Positions 50,201 to 54,945 of a stretch of DNA of 64,000 bases are shown one piece after another. The notes under the pieces were generated by a model that had not been told where the DNA came from, made no database searches, and worked only from the letters and a program-made list of their open reading frames with translations. Within the stretch, counting starts at the first letter, position 1. Each line of letters opens with the position of its first letter. Origin of the DNA: Megalobrama amblycephala (lineage: Eukaryota; Chordata; Actinopteri; Cypriniformes; Xenocyprididae); the NCBI RefSeq assembly GCF_018812025.1, contig NC_063062.1, positions 1,348,754-1,412,753 on the forward strand, written 5' to 3'. The position numbers and the translations under genes are program-made.

Positions 50201-50404
50201 ACACTTTTATGCACGTTTATGCATGCACAAGAATATTGATGATCATGAGTGTCTGTTCAGGTGCGCATCGAGGATGATATCGCTGTGACGGCTGACGGCG
50301 TGGAGCTGCTGACCTGCGTTCCTCGAACCGTGGAGGAGATCGAGGCGTTCATGGCGGAGGAAACGTCCAAACCCTTCAGTGCCATCAGCAGCCAGAAATT
50401 CTGA
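3040..50404 (+). CDS. pepd: pepd, prolidase (peptidase D), 3' part in eight spliced exons
   Basis: Prolidase is a cytosolic Mn-dependent homodimer that hydrolyses Xaa-Pro and Xaa-hydroxyproline dipeptides, the last step of collagen breakdown. Joining 3040-3115, 11494-11540, 46059-46127, 46493-46570, 48774-48922, 49496-49680, 49821-50012 and 50261-50404 gives one open frame of 312 codons ending in TGA. All junctions are GT-AG and all phases match. Numbering the fragment from its first full codon, the metal ligands are D93 and D104 (FDMGGEY, SSDIT), H187 (last His of MPHGLGH), E229 (TVEPGIYF) and E269 (VRIED). Adding 183 gives human D276, D287, H370, E412 and E452, so there is no net indel across the catalytic core. 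The C-terminus ends about two residues beyond the human 493. Some 183 N-terminal residues lie upstream of the window. The seventh upstream intron starts outside the window. No frameshift or nonsense mutation is seen, so the gene looks functional. Confidence 0.97.
3116..3510. other. pepd intron, nothing recognised
   Basis: Start of the 8.4-kb intron. No exon, RNA gene or clear repeat seen. Confidence 0.5.
3511..4555. repeat. dispersed teleost repeat with inverted ends (GGGTTCAAGCACG...CGCTTGAACCC)
   Basis: The left end gggttcaagcacgttgc and right end aagcgcttgaacccc are imperfect inverted repeats. The interior (acggctctaactcatgaacgg, ccacttggtggtgctataac, tgctgctcgcagctgtattta) resembles a very common fish intergenic repeat. 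No intact ORF was found. The family name is not known to me. Confidence 0.6.
4556..5501. other. pepd intron with a MITE-like fragment
   Basis: 4580-4760 (aaaacaagac...ggaaagcaagacaaaattaccaagtaag...tttttgcagtgtg) looks like the end of a common teleost MITE. The rest shows no recognisable feature. Confidence 0.4.
5755..5995 (+). pseudogene. THAP-domain ORF remnant inside K1
   Basis: The C2CH zinc-finger DNA-binding THAP domain is common in transposase-derived proteins. Fragments [14 protein letters not shown] and, in another frame, [11 protein letters not shown] followed by a stop match the ORF at 23800-24129 of the sister element ([25 protein letters not shown]). At least one frameshift and one stop make it a pseudogene. 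Identification rests on this pairwise match and on the THAP Cys/His/LP/W pattern. Confidence 0.65.
6479..6510 (-). pseudogene. relic of the P2RX7-ballast-like exon end in K1
   Basis: On the minus strand this reads ...NICC-K-EQ followed by a consensus donor CAG|GTATAG. The same exon end (NICCREIEQ then CAG|GTATTA) is found in the sister element at 23417-23486. Only the last ten or so codons are alignable. Confidence 0.5.
6785..7624. other. pepd intron with a repeat fragment
   Basis: 6800-7005 ends in 'gttaggtgaactattccttta', a widespread teleost repeat tail. 7005-7624 is unremarkable; I see no exon. Confidence 0.4.
7629..8352. mobile_element. TTAA-type MITE (GTGCCCCTATTATG ends)
   Basis: The ends gtgcccctattatg and cataaaggggcact are inverted repeats. 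TTAA lies at 7625-7628 and at 8353-8356 (the right terminus carries one extra T). The termini resemble those of K1, so this is a related non-autonomous element. It has been split by the hairpin MITE at 7811-8105. Confidence 0.7.
7811..8105. mobile_element. palindromic MITE nested in the TTAA MITE (TA duplication)
   Basis: 295 bp that can fold nearly end to end: CACAGCAAAATCCCCAGAGT at the left and its complement ACTCTGGGGATTTTGCTGTG at the right. Inner arms also pair (aagcagagttaaagttaatgag with its complement). It is flanked by TA (7809-7810, 8106-8107), consistent with a Tc1/mariner-type MITE. No coding capacity. Confidence 0.85.
8357..10340. other. pepd intron, mostly unrecognised
   Basis: 9300-9670 (tttttcccatagggatttttaaaa, aactacagtcccatgaagcattgc) resembles repeated teleost sequence. 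The remainder, including a GC-richer patch at 10020-10200, shows no splice-bounded ORF. Confidence 0.45.
10341..11000. repeat. dispersed AT-rich repeat copy with internal duplication
   Basis: Same family as 2460-2880. About three partial repeats of 'tgatcaaaaatacagtaaaaat...ctgttttctatgtgaatatata', followed by the family tail (cagtgtcacatgacctt, cattctaatatgctgatttgctgctcaag, gatcaatagaatgcatccttgctg). Confidence 0.75.
11060..11493. other. non-repetitive GC-richer intron stretch next to an exon; candidate conserved non-coding element
   Basis: This stretch is not alignable to any other repeat in the window and has a balanced composition. It contains homeobox/GATA-like words (ctgttatctcatcaaatgg, gattattagactttatctgg). 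Function is inference only. Confidence 0.25.
11494..11540 (+). CDS. pepd: pepd exon (47 nt)
   Basis: Acceptor ttccttgtag, donor gtgagt. Encodes [16 protein letters not shown], with the Ser codon split as AG|T. It joins in frame to the exon at 46059 across a 34.5-kb intron, by far the largest here. Confidence 0.93.
11541..11734. other. start of the 34.5-kb pepd intron
   Basis: Short TTGA tandem run (11549-11580) directly after the donor. Nothing else recognised. Confidence 0.5.
11735..12056. mobile_element. truncated TTAA-type MITE fragment
   Basis: Shares 'cctcatttaaataattaatacgcagaataaaggggcgg', 'ccaatcagggcacagtgtgcttttc' and 'aggagcttcatagagacaagaac' with 19295-19640. Its right end (aaagggcataataggtcctcattaac) resembles the K1-type terminus. 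The left terminus is missing. Confidence 0.55.
12174..12660. mobile_element. Kolobok-like fragment (left end plus ORF relic)
   Basis: Starts gacctaatatgccccc...acaagatgtaat and continues through 'ggtgtctccagaatgtgtctgtgaagtttcagctcaaaatacccc', the left part of the 22876 element. It continues into 'tgttcaaaccggagtcggcactgatggagagactcagg', which it shares with 29641-30190. No right terminus was found. Confidence 0.65.
12661..13504. other. intron sequence with a GT microsatellite
   Basis: (GT)n at 13279-13302. Overlapping ORFs on both strands near 12670-13110 have no splice sites or family match, so I call no gene. Confidence 0.5.
13505..14580. repeat. dispersed AT-rich repeat expanded as an alternating dimeric tandem array
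   Basis: The left part carries caaaagtttaagggtcatt and the right end cttactgaccccaaacttttgaac; these are inverted ends of the dispersed family. Inside, a unit of about 112 bp beginning at 'tgtgatcaaagctgaat' recurs near 13681, 13793, 13906, 14020, 14131 and 14243. Units alternate between 'attactatttaaaataactg' (A) and 'attacaatttaaaacagctg' (B): A-B-A-B-A-B, a 225-bp higher-order dimer. Confidence 0.85.
14581..15298. mobile_element. hAT-type non-autonomous element
   Basis: Begins CAGTGTTGGGGGAAGTTACT and ends GTAATGCATTACCCCCAACA plus CTG; these are inverted repeats. Flanks are gtagtgtg (14573-14580) and gtagtgta (15299-15306), an 8-bp target duplication with one mismatch, as expected for hAT. 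No transposase ORF. It sits exactly at the end of the preceding repeat. Confidence 0.8.
15307..15958. repeat. MITE-like repeat with degenerate inverted ends
   Basis: 15459-15815 begins atggctgtttctgaaatcacatactc and ends cacatactgtgtgcgattccagatgcagcc, an imperfect inverted pair typical of a teleost MITE whose ends mimic 'not-self genomic' filler. The rest is unrecognised. Confidence 0.45.
15959..17732. other. intron sequence, nothing recognised
   Basis: ORFs up to 120 codons on the minus strand (16213-16622) overlap each other in two frames and lack splice context or motif. I see no RNA gene. Confidence 0.5.
17733..17994. mobile_element. palindromic MITE (GGTCACACTTTAGTTTAGGG ends)
   Basis: The left end ggtcacactttagtttaggg and the complement of the right end (agtatcaccttagtttaagg) match with few differences. 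Pairing continues inward through tcactattaacta. About 262 bp, no ORF. Confidence 0.7.
17995..19294. other. intron sequence, nothing recognised
   Basis: A 163-codon open frame on the minus strand (18555-19046) has no recognisable motif, no splice signals in register and no codon bias, so it is not called as a gene. Confidence 0.5.
19295..19640. mobile_element. TTAA-type MITE fragment, second copy of the 11735 family
   Basis: Shares 'tcctcatttaaataattcatgcacagaataaaggggcggg' and 'cagagcacattgtgcttttcagaaggaggggcttcatagagac' with 11735-12056. Termini are not intact. Confidence 0.55.
19641..20165. other. intron sequence, nothing recognised
   Basis: No splice-bounded ORF or repeat hallmark seen. 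A partial repeat of 'ccgccatcgtc.tgtcagtca.ctcctcactc' echoes 19435-19465. Confidence 0.45.
20174..21155. mobile_element. hAT-type element with exact 8-bp target duplication
   Basis: Ends TAGGGCTGGG and CCCAGCCCTA are perfect inverted repeats. The flanking 8-mers are identical: GTAACCAG at 20166-20173 and 21156-21163. Adjacent subterminal sequence (gatttctcgattttaatcgatt / aatcgaatcgaatcg) is also semi-palindromic. No transposase ORF, so non-autonomous. Confidence 0.92.
21164..22033. other. non-repetitive intron sequence
   Basis: 21380-21960 is GC-balanced and not alignable with other parts of the window. I see no ORF with splice sites. It could hold conserved non-coding sequence. Confidence 0.4.
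22195..22745. repeat. long inverted repeat (two arms of about 190 bp)
   Basis: Arm 22195-22385 (ttaggaagtgtaagtaaatgatt...gtgttaataaatgctttatt) pairs with arm 22555-22745 (aataaagcatttattaacac...aatcatttacttacacttcc). The loop is about 170 bp. It would form a strong hairpin. Confidence 0.8.
23137..23254 (+). pseudogene. first ORF segment of the P2RX7-ballast-like gene in K2
   Basis: ATG at 23137 opens [20 protein letters not shown] and an acidic stretch ESDPDDEE. A related acidic segment ([19 protein letters not shown]) is open in the fragment at 29841-29927, so this piece belongs to the transposon family. The reading frame runs into a CA microsatellite. Whether it is spliced to 23417 is inference. 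Confidence 0.45.
23417..23486 (+). pseudogene. P2RX7 cytoplasmic (ballast)-like exon in K2
   Basis: Preceded by the acceptor-like cgtacag and followed by donor CAG|GTATTA. It encodes [20 protein letters not shown], a WC-CG-C...E--CC-E Cys pattern like the C-terminal intracellular domain of P2X7 receptors (family knowledge), a zinc/nucleotide-binding ballast. Many teleost repeat-associated proteins carry such a domain. The downstream continuation is unclear (a [14 protein letters not shown] frame follows), so the gene is incomplete or broken. Confidence 0.5.
23800..24129 (-). CDS. THAP-domain ORF of K2 (109 codons)
   Basis: THAP domains are C2CH zinc fingers that bind DNA and occur at the N-terminus of P- and Kolobok-type transposases. 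ATG at 24129. Residues about 9-75 show C-x4-C (CSVVGC), FHLLP, the invariant Trp (LKTQW) and C-x2-H (VCANHF), then the FENEG/AGL segment. The ORF ends after [11 protein letters not shown], far too short for a transposase. A donor-like sequence (aagtaagtg on the minus strand, near 23820) suggests it is the first exon of a longer gene. K1 holds a broken copy. Product unknown; perhaps never translated now. Confidence 0.7.
   Translation of the reverse strand: MFQRQPVMSPKKHKCSVVGCNNEHSSFHLLPTSEPLKTQWMDFIYERKAPLKIPKYVYVCANHFLTDCFENEGQFKAGLASKLILKCGSLPTVRDPTSPPEEVSVFNVF
25198..26379. other. intron sequence, one candidate conserved stretch
   Basis: 25500-25640 is non-repetitive and rich in homeodomain-like words (gaattaataacgcacattatt, aattcttaattgatttaatt). 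A CT microsatellite lies at 25767-25790. No exon was seen. Confidence 0.4.
26380..26536. repeat. degenerate tandem repeat (GGTTCTA / AGAACC)
   Basis: Copies of 'ccctttaaggttctacatatgaag.gcctgacgaa' in both orientations. The array resumes at 27569-27640 after the TTAA element, which has split it. Confidence 0.65.
26541..27568. mobile_element. TTAA-type DNA element (AGGTGCAATATGTAAT ends)
   Basis: Left AGGTGCAATATGTAATATTT and right complement AGGTACAATATGTAATAATT are inverted repeats. Right flank TTAA (27569-27572); left flank ATAA (26537-26540), one base off. The split repeat array shows the empty site (ccctTTAAggttctac), which supports a TTAA duplication. No long ORF. Confidence 0.75.
27569..27640. 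repeat. right part of the split GGTTCTA tandem repeat
   Basis: Continues the pattern of 26380-26536: 'ttaaggttctacatatgaggcacctgacgaaaccctttatggttctatatgtgaagcgcc'. Confidence 0.65.
27641..29640. other. intron sequence, nothing recognised
   Basis: Several short open frames on the minus strand at 28674-29340 overlap in different frames and show no motif. 27641-27870 (aaactaacaatgataatcag...cattgtaaagtgttag) resembles a MITE end. 28880-29500 looks non-repetitive. Confidence 0.45.
29641..30190. mobile_element. Kolobok-like fragment, internally deleted
   Basis: Starts within 'gtctctggtgtctccagaatg' of the K2-type left end. It carries the acidic ORF segment ([19 protein letters not shown]) and then 'gcgttgaattgaccctcgttt', which aligns with the THAP ORF end of K2. 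It therefore joins the two ends of the family with the middle deleted. Both termini are missing. Confidence 0.65.
30687..31512. mobile_element. piggyBac-like element nested in K5
   Basis: Ends CCCTTAAATGCAT and ATGCATTTAAGGG are perfect 13-bp inverted repeats flanked by TTAA (30683-30686, 31513-31516). A CCC... terminus with TTAA is the piggyBac signature. Inside are mirrored 'gggtcgctaacgacccg' and 'ccgggtcaataaagacccg' motifs. Confidence 0.88.
31069..31463 (+). pseudogene. piggyBac transposase N-terminal relic
   Basis: The start (ATG at 31069) reads [15 protein letters not shown], then hits a stop or frameshift. A second open piece (31275-31463) begins [14 protein letters not shown], an acidic S/D/E-rich tract typical of piggyBac transposase N-termini. 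No catalytic DDD domain remains. Confidence 0.5.
31738..33189. other. intron sequence with two microsatellites
   Basis: (GT)n 32663-32681 and (AC)n 32851-32878. 30238-30316 and 31738-32320 may be the two halves of another 'acactgtaaaatttac' MITE interrupted by K5. 32540-32830 is non-repetitive and GC-richer. Confidence 0.45.
33190..33790. repeat. AT-rich degenerate tandem array, block 1
   Basis: Degenerate units of roughly 75-90 bp: 'gttaaaataaataattttaaaataaaaacaatcaaaataaaacacttactaaaaatg'. The same units form blocks 2 and 3 (34740-35460, 36760-37870). Confidence 0.75.
33791..34739. other. unique intron segment between AT-rich arrays
   Basis: No ORF with splice sites. The GC-richer part at 34200-34520 does not align elsewhere in the window. 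Confidence 0.45.
34740..35460. repeat. AT-rich degenerate tandem array, block 2
   Basis: Same units as 33190-33790, with frequent 'cactaaatgtatttaataaaaagtaacatttaaataatttt'. Grades into the dispersed repeat at 35461. Confidence 0.75.
35461..35850. repeat. dispersed AT-rich repeat copy
   Basis: Family hallmarks: 'taactgttttctgtgtgaatatatag', 'cattactccagtcttcagtgtcac', 'gatgatttgctgctcaagaaac', 'ttactgccatttttgatcaaattaatgc'. Same orientation as 13505-14580. Confidence 0.75.
35851..36759. other. unique intron segment
   Basis: No recognised gene or repeat. Small imperfect duplication 'gacggacaggtg(t/c)g' at 35859-35892. Confidence 0.45.
36760..37870. repeat. AT-rich degenerate tandem array, block 3
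   Basis: Longest of the three blocks, with the same unit. Almost only A and T, so short motifs within it are not informative. Confidence 0.75.
38234..39822 (-). mobile_element. Tc1-like transposon, nearly full length
   Basis: Inverted ends CAAACCCAATTCC... and ...GGAATCGGGTTTG, flanked by TA (38232-38233, 39823-39824). Each inverted repeat is about 200 bp and holds an outer and an inner copy of 'aaaaaagttgggaca', the IR/DR organisation known from Tc1-like fish elements. 1589 bp, with a transposase gene on the minus strand. Confidence 0.95.
38454..39476 (-). pseudogene. Tc1-like transposase with one premature stop
   Basis: The enzyme cuts and joins the element ends. The start chosen is the ATG at 39476 ([20 protein letters not shown]); the frame is open further upstream, but that part lies in the inverted repeat. 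The paired-like HTH ([20 protein letters not shown], then [13 protein letters not shown]) and a GRKT-type linker are clear. The catalytic residues are D of WSDESKF, D of FQHDNARPH and E of SPIENIW, with 34 residues between the last two (DD34E). TGA at 38607-38609 truncates the protein at KRKM. The frame then stays open for 50 more codons ([18 protein letters not shown]...) to TAA at 38454-38456, giving the usual length of about 340 residues. No frameshift was seen, so inactivation is recent. Confidence 0.9.
39825..40440. other. intron sequence preceding the 26-bp array
   Basis: 39825-40140 is GC-richer but without splice-bounded ORF. 40310-40385 contains 'gtcacatttatttgtata' and 'ttcacaattcacaatgtgcagaaaaatcatg', sequences copied repeatedly into the array that follows. 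Confidence 0.5.
40441..42258. repeat. 26-bp tandem array with higher-order blocks, part 1
   Basis: Alternates TTGACATTGAATATTAATGA(GCATTG) with TTGACACTAAATATTAATCA(TCACTT), a 52-bp dimer of 26-bp monomers; some copies are inverted (aatatttagtgtcaacaatgctcatt). A larger block carrying 'gcggcaggtcacatttattt' occurs at 40938, 41452 and 41897 (spacings about 514 and 445 bp). Confidence 0.93.
42261..43083. mobile_element. Tc1/mariner-superfamily non-autonomous element (CAGTTTTT ends)
   Basis: Inverted ends CAGTTTTTTTTTTCAATTGC(TAAC) and (GTTA)GCAATTGAAAAAAAAACT(G), flanked by TA. Removing the element and one TA restores 'gctcattaataatcactg', the uninterrupted array sequence. 823 bp, no intact ORF. 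Confidence 0.92.
43084..43985. other. unique sequence between array parts
   Basis: Starts with the last array bases, then leaves the repeat at about 43105. No gene recognised. Confidence 0.5.
43986..44705. repeat. 26-bp tandem array, part 2
   Basis: Same monomers as 40441-42258 but more diverged (tgaatattaatgagcatt, ttagctttgttgacatt), with direct and inverted copies. Confidence 0.9.
44768..45550. repeat. 42-bp tandem minisatellite
   Basis: About 18-19 copies of 'gtgttgctatgtggttgcta' + 'gggtgtctgagtggttgtta' + gg. The unit is a multiple of 3, so one frame reads as a 14-residue periodic peptide ([14 protein letters not shown]). A repeat product, not a gene. Confidence 0.95.
45551..46058. 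other. end of the 34.5-kb pepd intron
   Basis: Pyrimidine-rich tract ending tgtgtttcag before the next exon. Nothing else recognised. Confidence 0.55.
46059..46127 (+). CDS. pepd: pepd exon (69 nt)
   Basis: Acceptor tgtttcag, donor gtaaat. Encodes [19 protein letters not shown] and onward, matching the prolidase active-site cleft segment [17 protein letters not shown]. Both ends split Ser codons. Confidence 0.96.
46128..46492. other. pepd intron (365 bp)
   Basis: Ordinary intron with GT-AG ends; nothing recognised. Confidence 0.7.
46493..46570 (+). CDS. pepd: pepd exon (78 nt)
   Basis: Acceptor caacag, donor gtgagt. Encodes [19 protein letters not shown] and ends with a split Cys codon (TG|T). 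The [10 protein letters not shown] motif is typical of prolidase and corresponds to the substrate-binding His region. Confidence 0.96.
46571..47139. other. pepd intron, left of the TTAA insertion
   Basis: AT-rich, nothing recognised. Confidence 0.5.
47144..48631. mobile_element. piggyBac-like non-autonomous element in a pepd intron
   Basis: Ends CCCTTATGCGTCC and GGTCGCACAAGGG are 13-bp inverted repeats with two mismatches, flanked by TTAA (47140-47143, 48632-48635). 'tggacaaaaatgtcca'-type palindromes and an internal duplication (47215-47340 vs 47580-47700) are present. No transposase. It makes up two thirds of the 2.2-kb intron. Confidence 0.82.
48774..48922 (+). CDS. pepd: pepd exon with the two metal-binding Asp residues
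   Basis: Acceptor cctgacag, donor gtacaa. Encodes [20 protein letters not shown] and continues to VMAAIKP with a split Gly codon. The Asp of FDMGG and the Asp of SSDIT are 11 residues apart, as in human D276/D287. It is GC-rich against its AT-rich introns. Confidence 0.97.
49055..49330. repeat. dispersed AT-rich repeat copy in a pepd intron
   Basis: 'gtctggggtcagtaagatt', 'aaaaatacagtaaaaatgtgaaatat', 'gatcaaagctgaattttcaacatc', 'cagtgtcacatgatccttcagaaatc'. Truncated right end. Confidence 0.75.
49496..49680 (+). CDS. pepd: pepd exon with the metal-binding His
   Basis: Acceptor caccggtcag, donor gtcagt. Encodes [18 protein letters not shown] through [20 protein letters not shown] and E. The second His of HGLGH is the metal ligand (human H370). 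The following intron is only 140 bp and has no stop in this frame. Its length is not a multiple of 3, so retention would shift the frame. Confidence 0.97.
49821..50012 (+). CDS. pepd: pepd exon with the first metal-binding Glu
   Basis: Acceptor tggtgttcag, donor gtcaga; 64 whole codons. Encodes [16 protein letters not shown], then [19 protein letters not shown] and RFRGFGG. The Glu of TVEPGIYF is the metal ligand (human E412). Confidence 0.97.
50261..50404 (+). CDS. pepd: pepd terminal exon
   Basis: Acceptor gtctgttcag. Encodes [19 protein letters not shown], then [14 protein letters not shown] and the C-terminus SAISSQKF, ending with TGA at 50402-50404. The Glu of VRIED is the last metal ligand (human E452). 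The variable tail after EIEAFMAE is usual for the family. Confidence 0.97.
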   Translation: MRIEDDIAVTADGVELLTCVPRTVEEIEAFMAEETSKPFSAISSQKF

Positions 50405-50760
50405 GATGATGATTATGATTATTATGATGATGACACTCCTTTCTTCAGCATATCAGTCTTTAACCTTTATCAAAGTAAATGAGTCTTTGATATTTCATTA
50501 TAAAGGGAATCACATGACAGCTTCTGTTTGTCTGACGTCTCTTATAGAAATCAGCATCAAATGAATCACAGGATCATTTCTGCTTTCATGAAGCAGCTGT
50601 GCAACATTTTCAGAGTTTGAGATTCTTAATAAAAGCAGCTCTGAACTTTATTTAGCCTCACTTTACTCAGTTCATTTGCTTTTTATCCTGTATACTTTGT
50701 GCAAGTTTGTAAGAAAATGCAATGCTTATTTTTAATAAACATCTGATTTTTCTAGCATCA
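50405..50760 (+). other. pepd: pepd 3' UTR
   Basis: AT-rich sequence after the stop codon. It holds one AATAAA at 50628-50633 and another at 50734-50739. A diverged second copy of its distal part lies at 61945-62190. The UTR end is inferred from the second signal. Confidence 0.7.
50734..50739 (+). terminator. pepd: probable pepd polyadenylation signal
   Basis: AATAAA about 330 bp after the stop codon, followed by a T-rich stretch (atctgatttttctag). An alternative proximal AATAAA is at 50628-50633. Both are also kept in the duplicated copy at 61945-62190. Confidence 0.6.
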
Positions 50761-50762
50761 TT

Positions 50763-51546
50763 TAGAAATGTGTGCAAAATTTTATTTACTATTTCATAAA
50801 ATGTTGTTGTTTTTCGTTGTGATGAATTTCAAGTAGACAGAAGATGACAAAAATGCTTTCTATCTTTTTTCAACTCATTTCTCTGGATGCAAATAAACAA
50901 ATACAGTTGAGATGAACATAATTAATGATGGAAACGGATGCAACAACATTGACATTAGAGTGTCGCACCCTCATGATGATTGAGCAACTTCCATTATTCA
51001 GGTGTTTTATTGGAAAGTTCATTAAATAAAAGTCAGGTGACTCAACGGCAATCTTGGTAACACCCTGAAACTATAGTTTCACACGAATACTTTCACAGAT
51101 ATTACTCAGAAAACATGCTGATCAAACGATTTGATGCCACTAGACTTCACCAAATCCATTATTTCTTCCACTATAACTGACGGTCAATGCTGTCTGAGGA
51201 TGGTAAGTGTGGAAATGCCCTCGATCACTGGGGGGATCATAGTGGACTGAGGGTTTGCTGGATGAAATGGTACTGTGTGATTGGTCCGCGTCCATTCCTT
51301 TTTCGTTTTTTAACCACGTCAAGAAAAACAAAAAACGAACGATTGTTGTATTTTTAAATGCTATGGTGAATACCAAAATTTAAATTAAAACCGAATACAC
51401 AAATTCCATGTGCACAAAATAAATATTGACTTATTTTCAGATTTTTGTTTATTACGTTTTGCATCTTTATAAACCAAAATTAAAAAAGGACAGATTAAAG
51501 TCGAAAAAATGTCAATTTACAAGTTTCCTTTTGTAAAATTGTTGCT
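50763..51546. other. pepd 3' flank
   Basis: 50808-51058 occurs again inverted at 60735-60977. 51225-51260 (atcatagtggactgagggt) recurs at 62822. Otherwise nothing recognised. Confidence 0.6.
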
Positions 51547-52507
51547 TAGGGTGACCACCTGGCTATTGATCTGTTGCAAGACAGTAGATGTGATTTTGCG
51601 GGACACATGAAACAGATAAATGTACAACTATCACGCTATGTAAATATTGATTTACATTTGTTGGCAAACTTGGCATATGCGCCGATTAATGTTTCTGCCG
51701 GTGGGTGCCCACACTATAATGTTGCGCTTATGGCAACATTCAATTCTGGAGAGAAGATAGATTCACGGCTGCATGCAGGAGGACAAAGTTTGAGCGCGCA
51801 GATGTGATATCTGAGCGAGAGCGCGCGCGCGTCCAGTTTTGTGCAAAGGAAACTGCCTGTGAGCGGAGAGATTCCTGCTCGCGTGTTTGATGCGCTCTCG
51901 CGATACAATAATGCGCTCTCCACATTTTTCATTATAATAACGCCATTAAACCCGCATTAAATGAACTATTAACGTGTGAAGAAAGTCGTGTCTGAATTTC
52001 GCAATTTTGTATTGGTTAAAACAAATGGAGAATATCTCGTTTTTCTGTAGGTGCTCGGCCATTTCCGTGCGTGGCGCTTGATCGTCCCCGTGCGTTGGAA
52101 ATATTTAACATCAGGATGGATGATTACATGCTTTAAATCATTGATTTGGGCAGCTTTGAGCAGCTCTTGAGGTTCTTATCCAGTATGTGAGATGAAATCC
52201 TTGCTGGTGTAGTTGTGTTTACCGACTTTGATGAGGCCCACACTCAGTTGTCATCAGACGGAAAACCTCTCCATATGATTGCGTTGGTTGGTTATTTTCA
52301 CAGCTAGAATATGACGGCTGCACAAATAGATTTTTAATGCTCCTAGTTTTTATTATAGTTCTTCTTACTGTTTTATTGTAATTTCAGGGATGAAAAAAAA
52401 TTACAGGCATAAATGAAATGCGGGACACTACTTAAGTCTTGCGTGACACAGGACAAGCTCCCAATTTCGGGACTGTCCCGCAAAATGCGAGACGGGTGGT
52501 CACCCTA
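51547..52507. mobile_element. DNA transposon-like element (TAGGGTGACCACC ends)
   Basis: Ends TAGGGTGACCACCTGG and GACGGGTGGTCACCCTA are inverted repeats over about 13 bp. The subterminal 'tgcgggacac' / 'gtcccgcaaaatgcg' also pair. TAGGG...CCCTA ends suggest hAT, but I could not see an 8-bp duplication. No transposase. Confidence 0.65.
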
Positions 52508-52929
52508 TCTTGACTTGATTTCCACACCCTTCTCACTCACGAGGGGTCCGATAATGCAGCATGTCCAAGAGATACTGGCAGCAAACGCGTCCAGCGAAGC
52601 GGGACATTCTAAGTGCTTAACGTGAAAAATCCTTAATGTGGCTTAATGTAGGTGATATTGGAGGACCAAATTCACTACACCTTATAGGCAGCCCACTATG
52701 AACACAATTAATAACACGTTAAGCATTTTCCTAGAAAATAAAACACAGTTATGAAGAAAACGCTAATGCATTAAGACACTGATATTAAATTACCAATAGA
52801 GATATGCAGACAAGCAGGTCAGGTCGAAGGCAACGCGCTTTCAACATTCAGCGTTTTCCACTTGTAGAAAACCATTATAAACGCATAACTTTATATGGTC
52901 CTTCCATTTTGTTTACGTTGCAGTTATAG
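52508..52929. other. intergenic sequence, nothing recognised
   Basis: No ORF, repeat or RNA gene noted. Confidence 0.5.
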
Positions 52930-54209
52930 CCCAGCAAGCAATTGTATGTCTATTAGACGTCTAATAGCCGTCAAAATATAGCCCGGCCGTCTAGGCTAAA
53001 ATAAGGCTGAATTTGGGCTGTCAGTGAAAATCTAATAGACGTCTAACCATAACCCAAAAATAGACTAGTCATCAATTAGACGACTATTAGACGACTACAT
53101 ATTTATGTTTAAAAGACGGTTAATACGGGTCTAGGTTAAAATAAGGCAAAATTGGGGCTGTCAGTGAAAATCTAATAGACGTCTATCTATAACCTAAAAA
53201 TAGACTAGTCATCAATTACACTACTAATGAATGATTACATCTATACATGCAATAGACAACTAAATAATGGCTAAAGGATTCTTTTCACTTAAATATAACA
53301 GGTTCTCATAAATGACAATCCGTCCAAACAAATTAAATATAAAAGGTTTTATTTAGAAAAAGAACTCAAGATAATGCACAATGATAAAAAAAAATTAAAT
53401 TTTACAAATACAATACAAATAAACATTAAAAGAAAATTACAACGTGTAACAATAAAAATATATTGACAAAAAAAAAATAACATTGACAAAAAAAAAGTTA
53501 AATAAAAAATGTTAACAATATTTTTTTGGTTTATAAAACAACCTGATTAATTTTCAGTTCCATAAATTCCATGTTTTATGAAAAGCACTCTGAATTACCT
53601 TGAACATTGTTGTTGAAATGTGCTATACAAAATAAACTTGCCTTGCCAAATCAAAAACTCATATTTTTATTTCATAATGATCAAAAGATTAAAAGATATA
53701 CAAGGCTTCCATAACAAATAATAGTAGGGCGCACAGGTTTCATGTTTACCCTCTTGTATTTAGATAATTACAGAGTTTTAGGGCACAAGGAAACACTACA
53801 GAACATGTGCATGTATGTTAATCTAACCACGTTTTACTCTGAGTCTGCACTGTTACCCGCTAAAATGTCACGGTTCCTACACATAATGTACATAAATAAT
53901 AAACACATGTCAAAATGAAAAACACAGATACTTACAAGACCAAAAGCAGGAAAGAATTTGCTTTAACATTTGCTGTTGCTTGCTCTCCGTCTCCAACAGT
54001 TGTAAAATGCGGAAATGTTTATCGCGAGATCTGGCAACAGTGATCGAGAGCTAACGTTCAAGTCTCGCGTTGCCAGTGGTCAGGTCTCAGTAGAGCCACA
54101 GTTGCCATCTAGCGGTTGAGAATTGTAAATTTTTATTTAACTTAAAATTAAATACAGTCATATATGTGTGTGGTATATAATTATAATTAATATATGGCTT
54201 GGCTATACC

Positions 54210-54253
<44 letters not shown>

Positions 54254-54945
54254 ATCATAGAATGTAGGATTGTGTGACAGCAAAAATATGCTGTTTCAAA
54301 TATATACTTGCATATAAATGTATATTATACTGGCATATAAATGTATAAATGCAAGTATATCAAGAATCCCACAAGCTTTGTGGTCGAAAATGACTTAACA
54401 CTATTTTGGTTACACTCATTGGTGGTCTGAATCAGGGCTATAGCCAAGCCGTAAAAACTAGACTATAAATTGCCTCGATTTCGCTGGGTGGACTAAAAGC
54501 AGACTACACATAGCCTATCCAATTCAGAGCTAAATCGTGACTACATATAGACCATGTCATGAAATGCCACTTAAATCTTGTAGAAATCATTGACATTGCG
54601 AACATGATGAGATATCAACCATCTCAAGCACTTCCTGTCCAAAAACTACAATAAATCAGGATTGACTATAGGTGGGCTACAAATAGCCGGTCTGACTACG
54701 AGCTAAATTGTGGCTACGCACAGCCTACACAATATAACATGTCATAGATGTGAAACCAAACACCTTGTAATCACTGTTGACTTCACTTACATGATGCAAT
54801 ATCATACAACTCGCAAGTTATTTTGGCAAAAACGACATGTAACCAAATGAAAGATTGTTTTGGCTAAAAGTGGGTTACACATAGCCGGACTATATCGGGT
54901 CTATAGTTATCCGAGACGGTGAAATGACGGCTATTGCTTGCTGGG
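52930..54945. mobile_element. large DNA element with CCCAGCAAGCAAT inverted ends
   Basis: Left CCCAGCAAGCAATTG and right CTATTGCTTGCTGGG are inverted. Inside, a 130-bp unit (taggctaaaataaggctgaa...atagactagtcatcaatta) is duplicated at 52995-53225. 'agacgtctaatag' palindromes are frequent near the left end and 'ggctacacatagcc'-type palindromes near the right. A LINE/SINE-like 3' tail (aatgtgctatacaaaataaacttgccttgcc) lies at 53610-53647, and a (TA)n at 54213-54250. No transposase. Superfamily not assigned. Confidence 0.65.
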
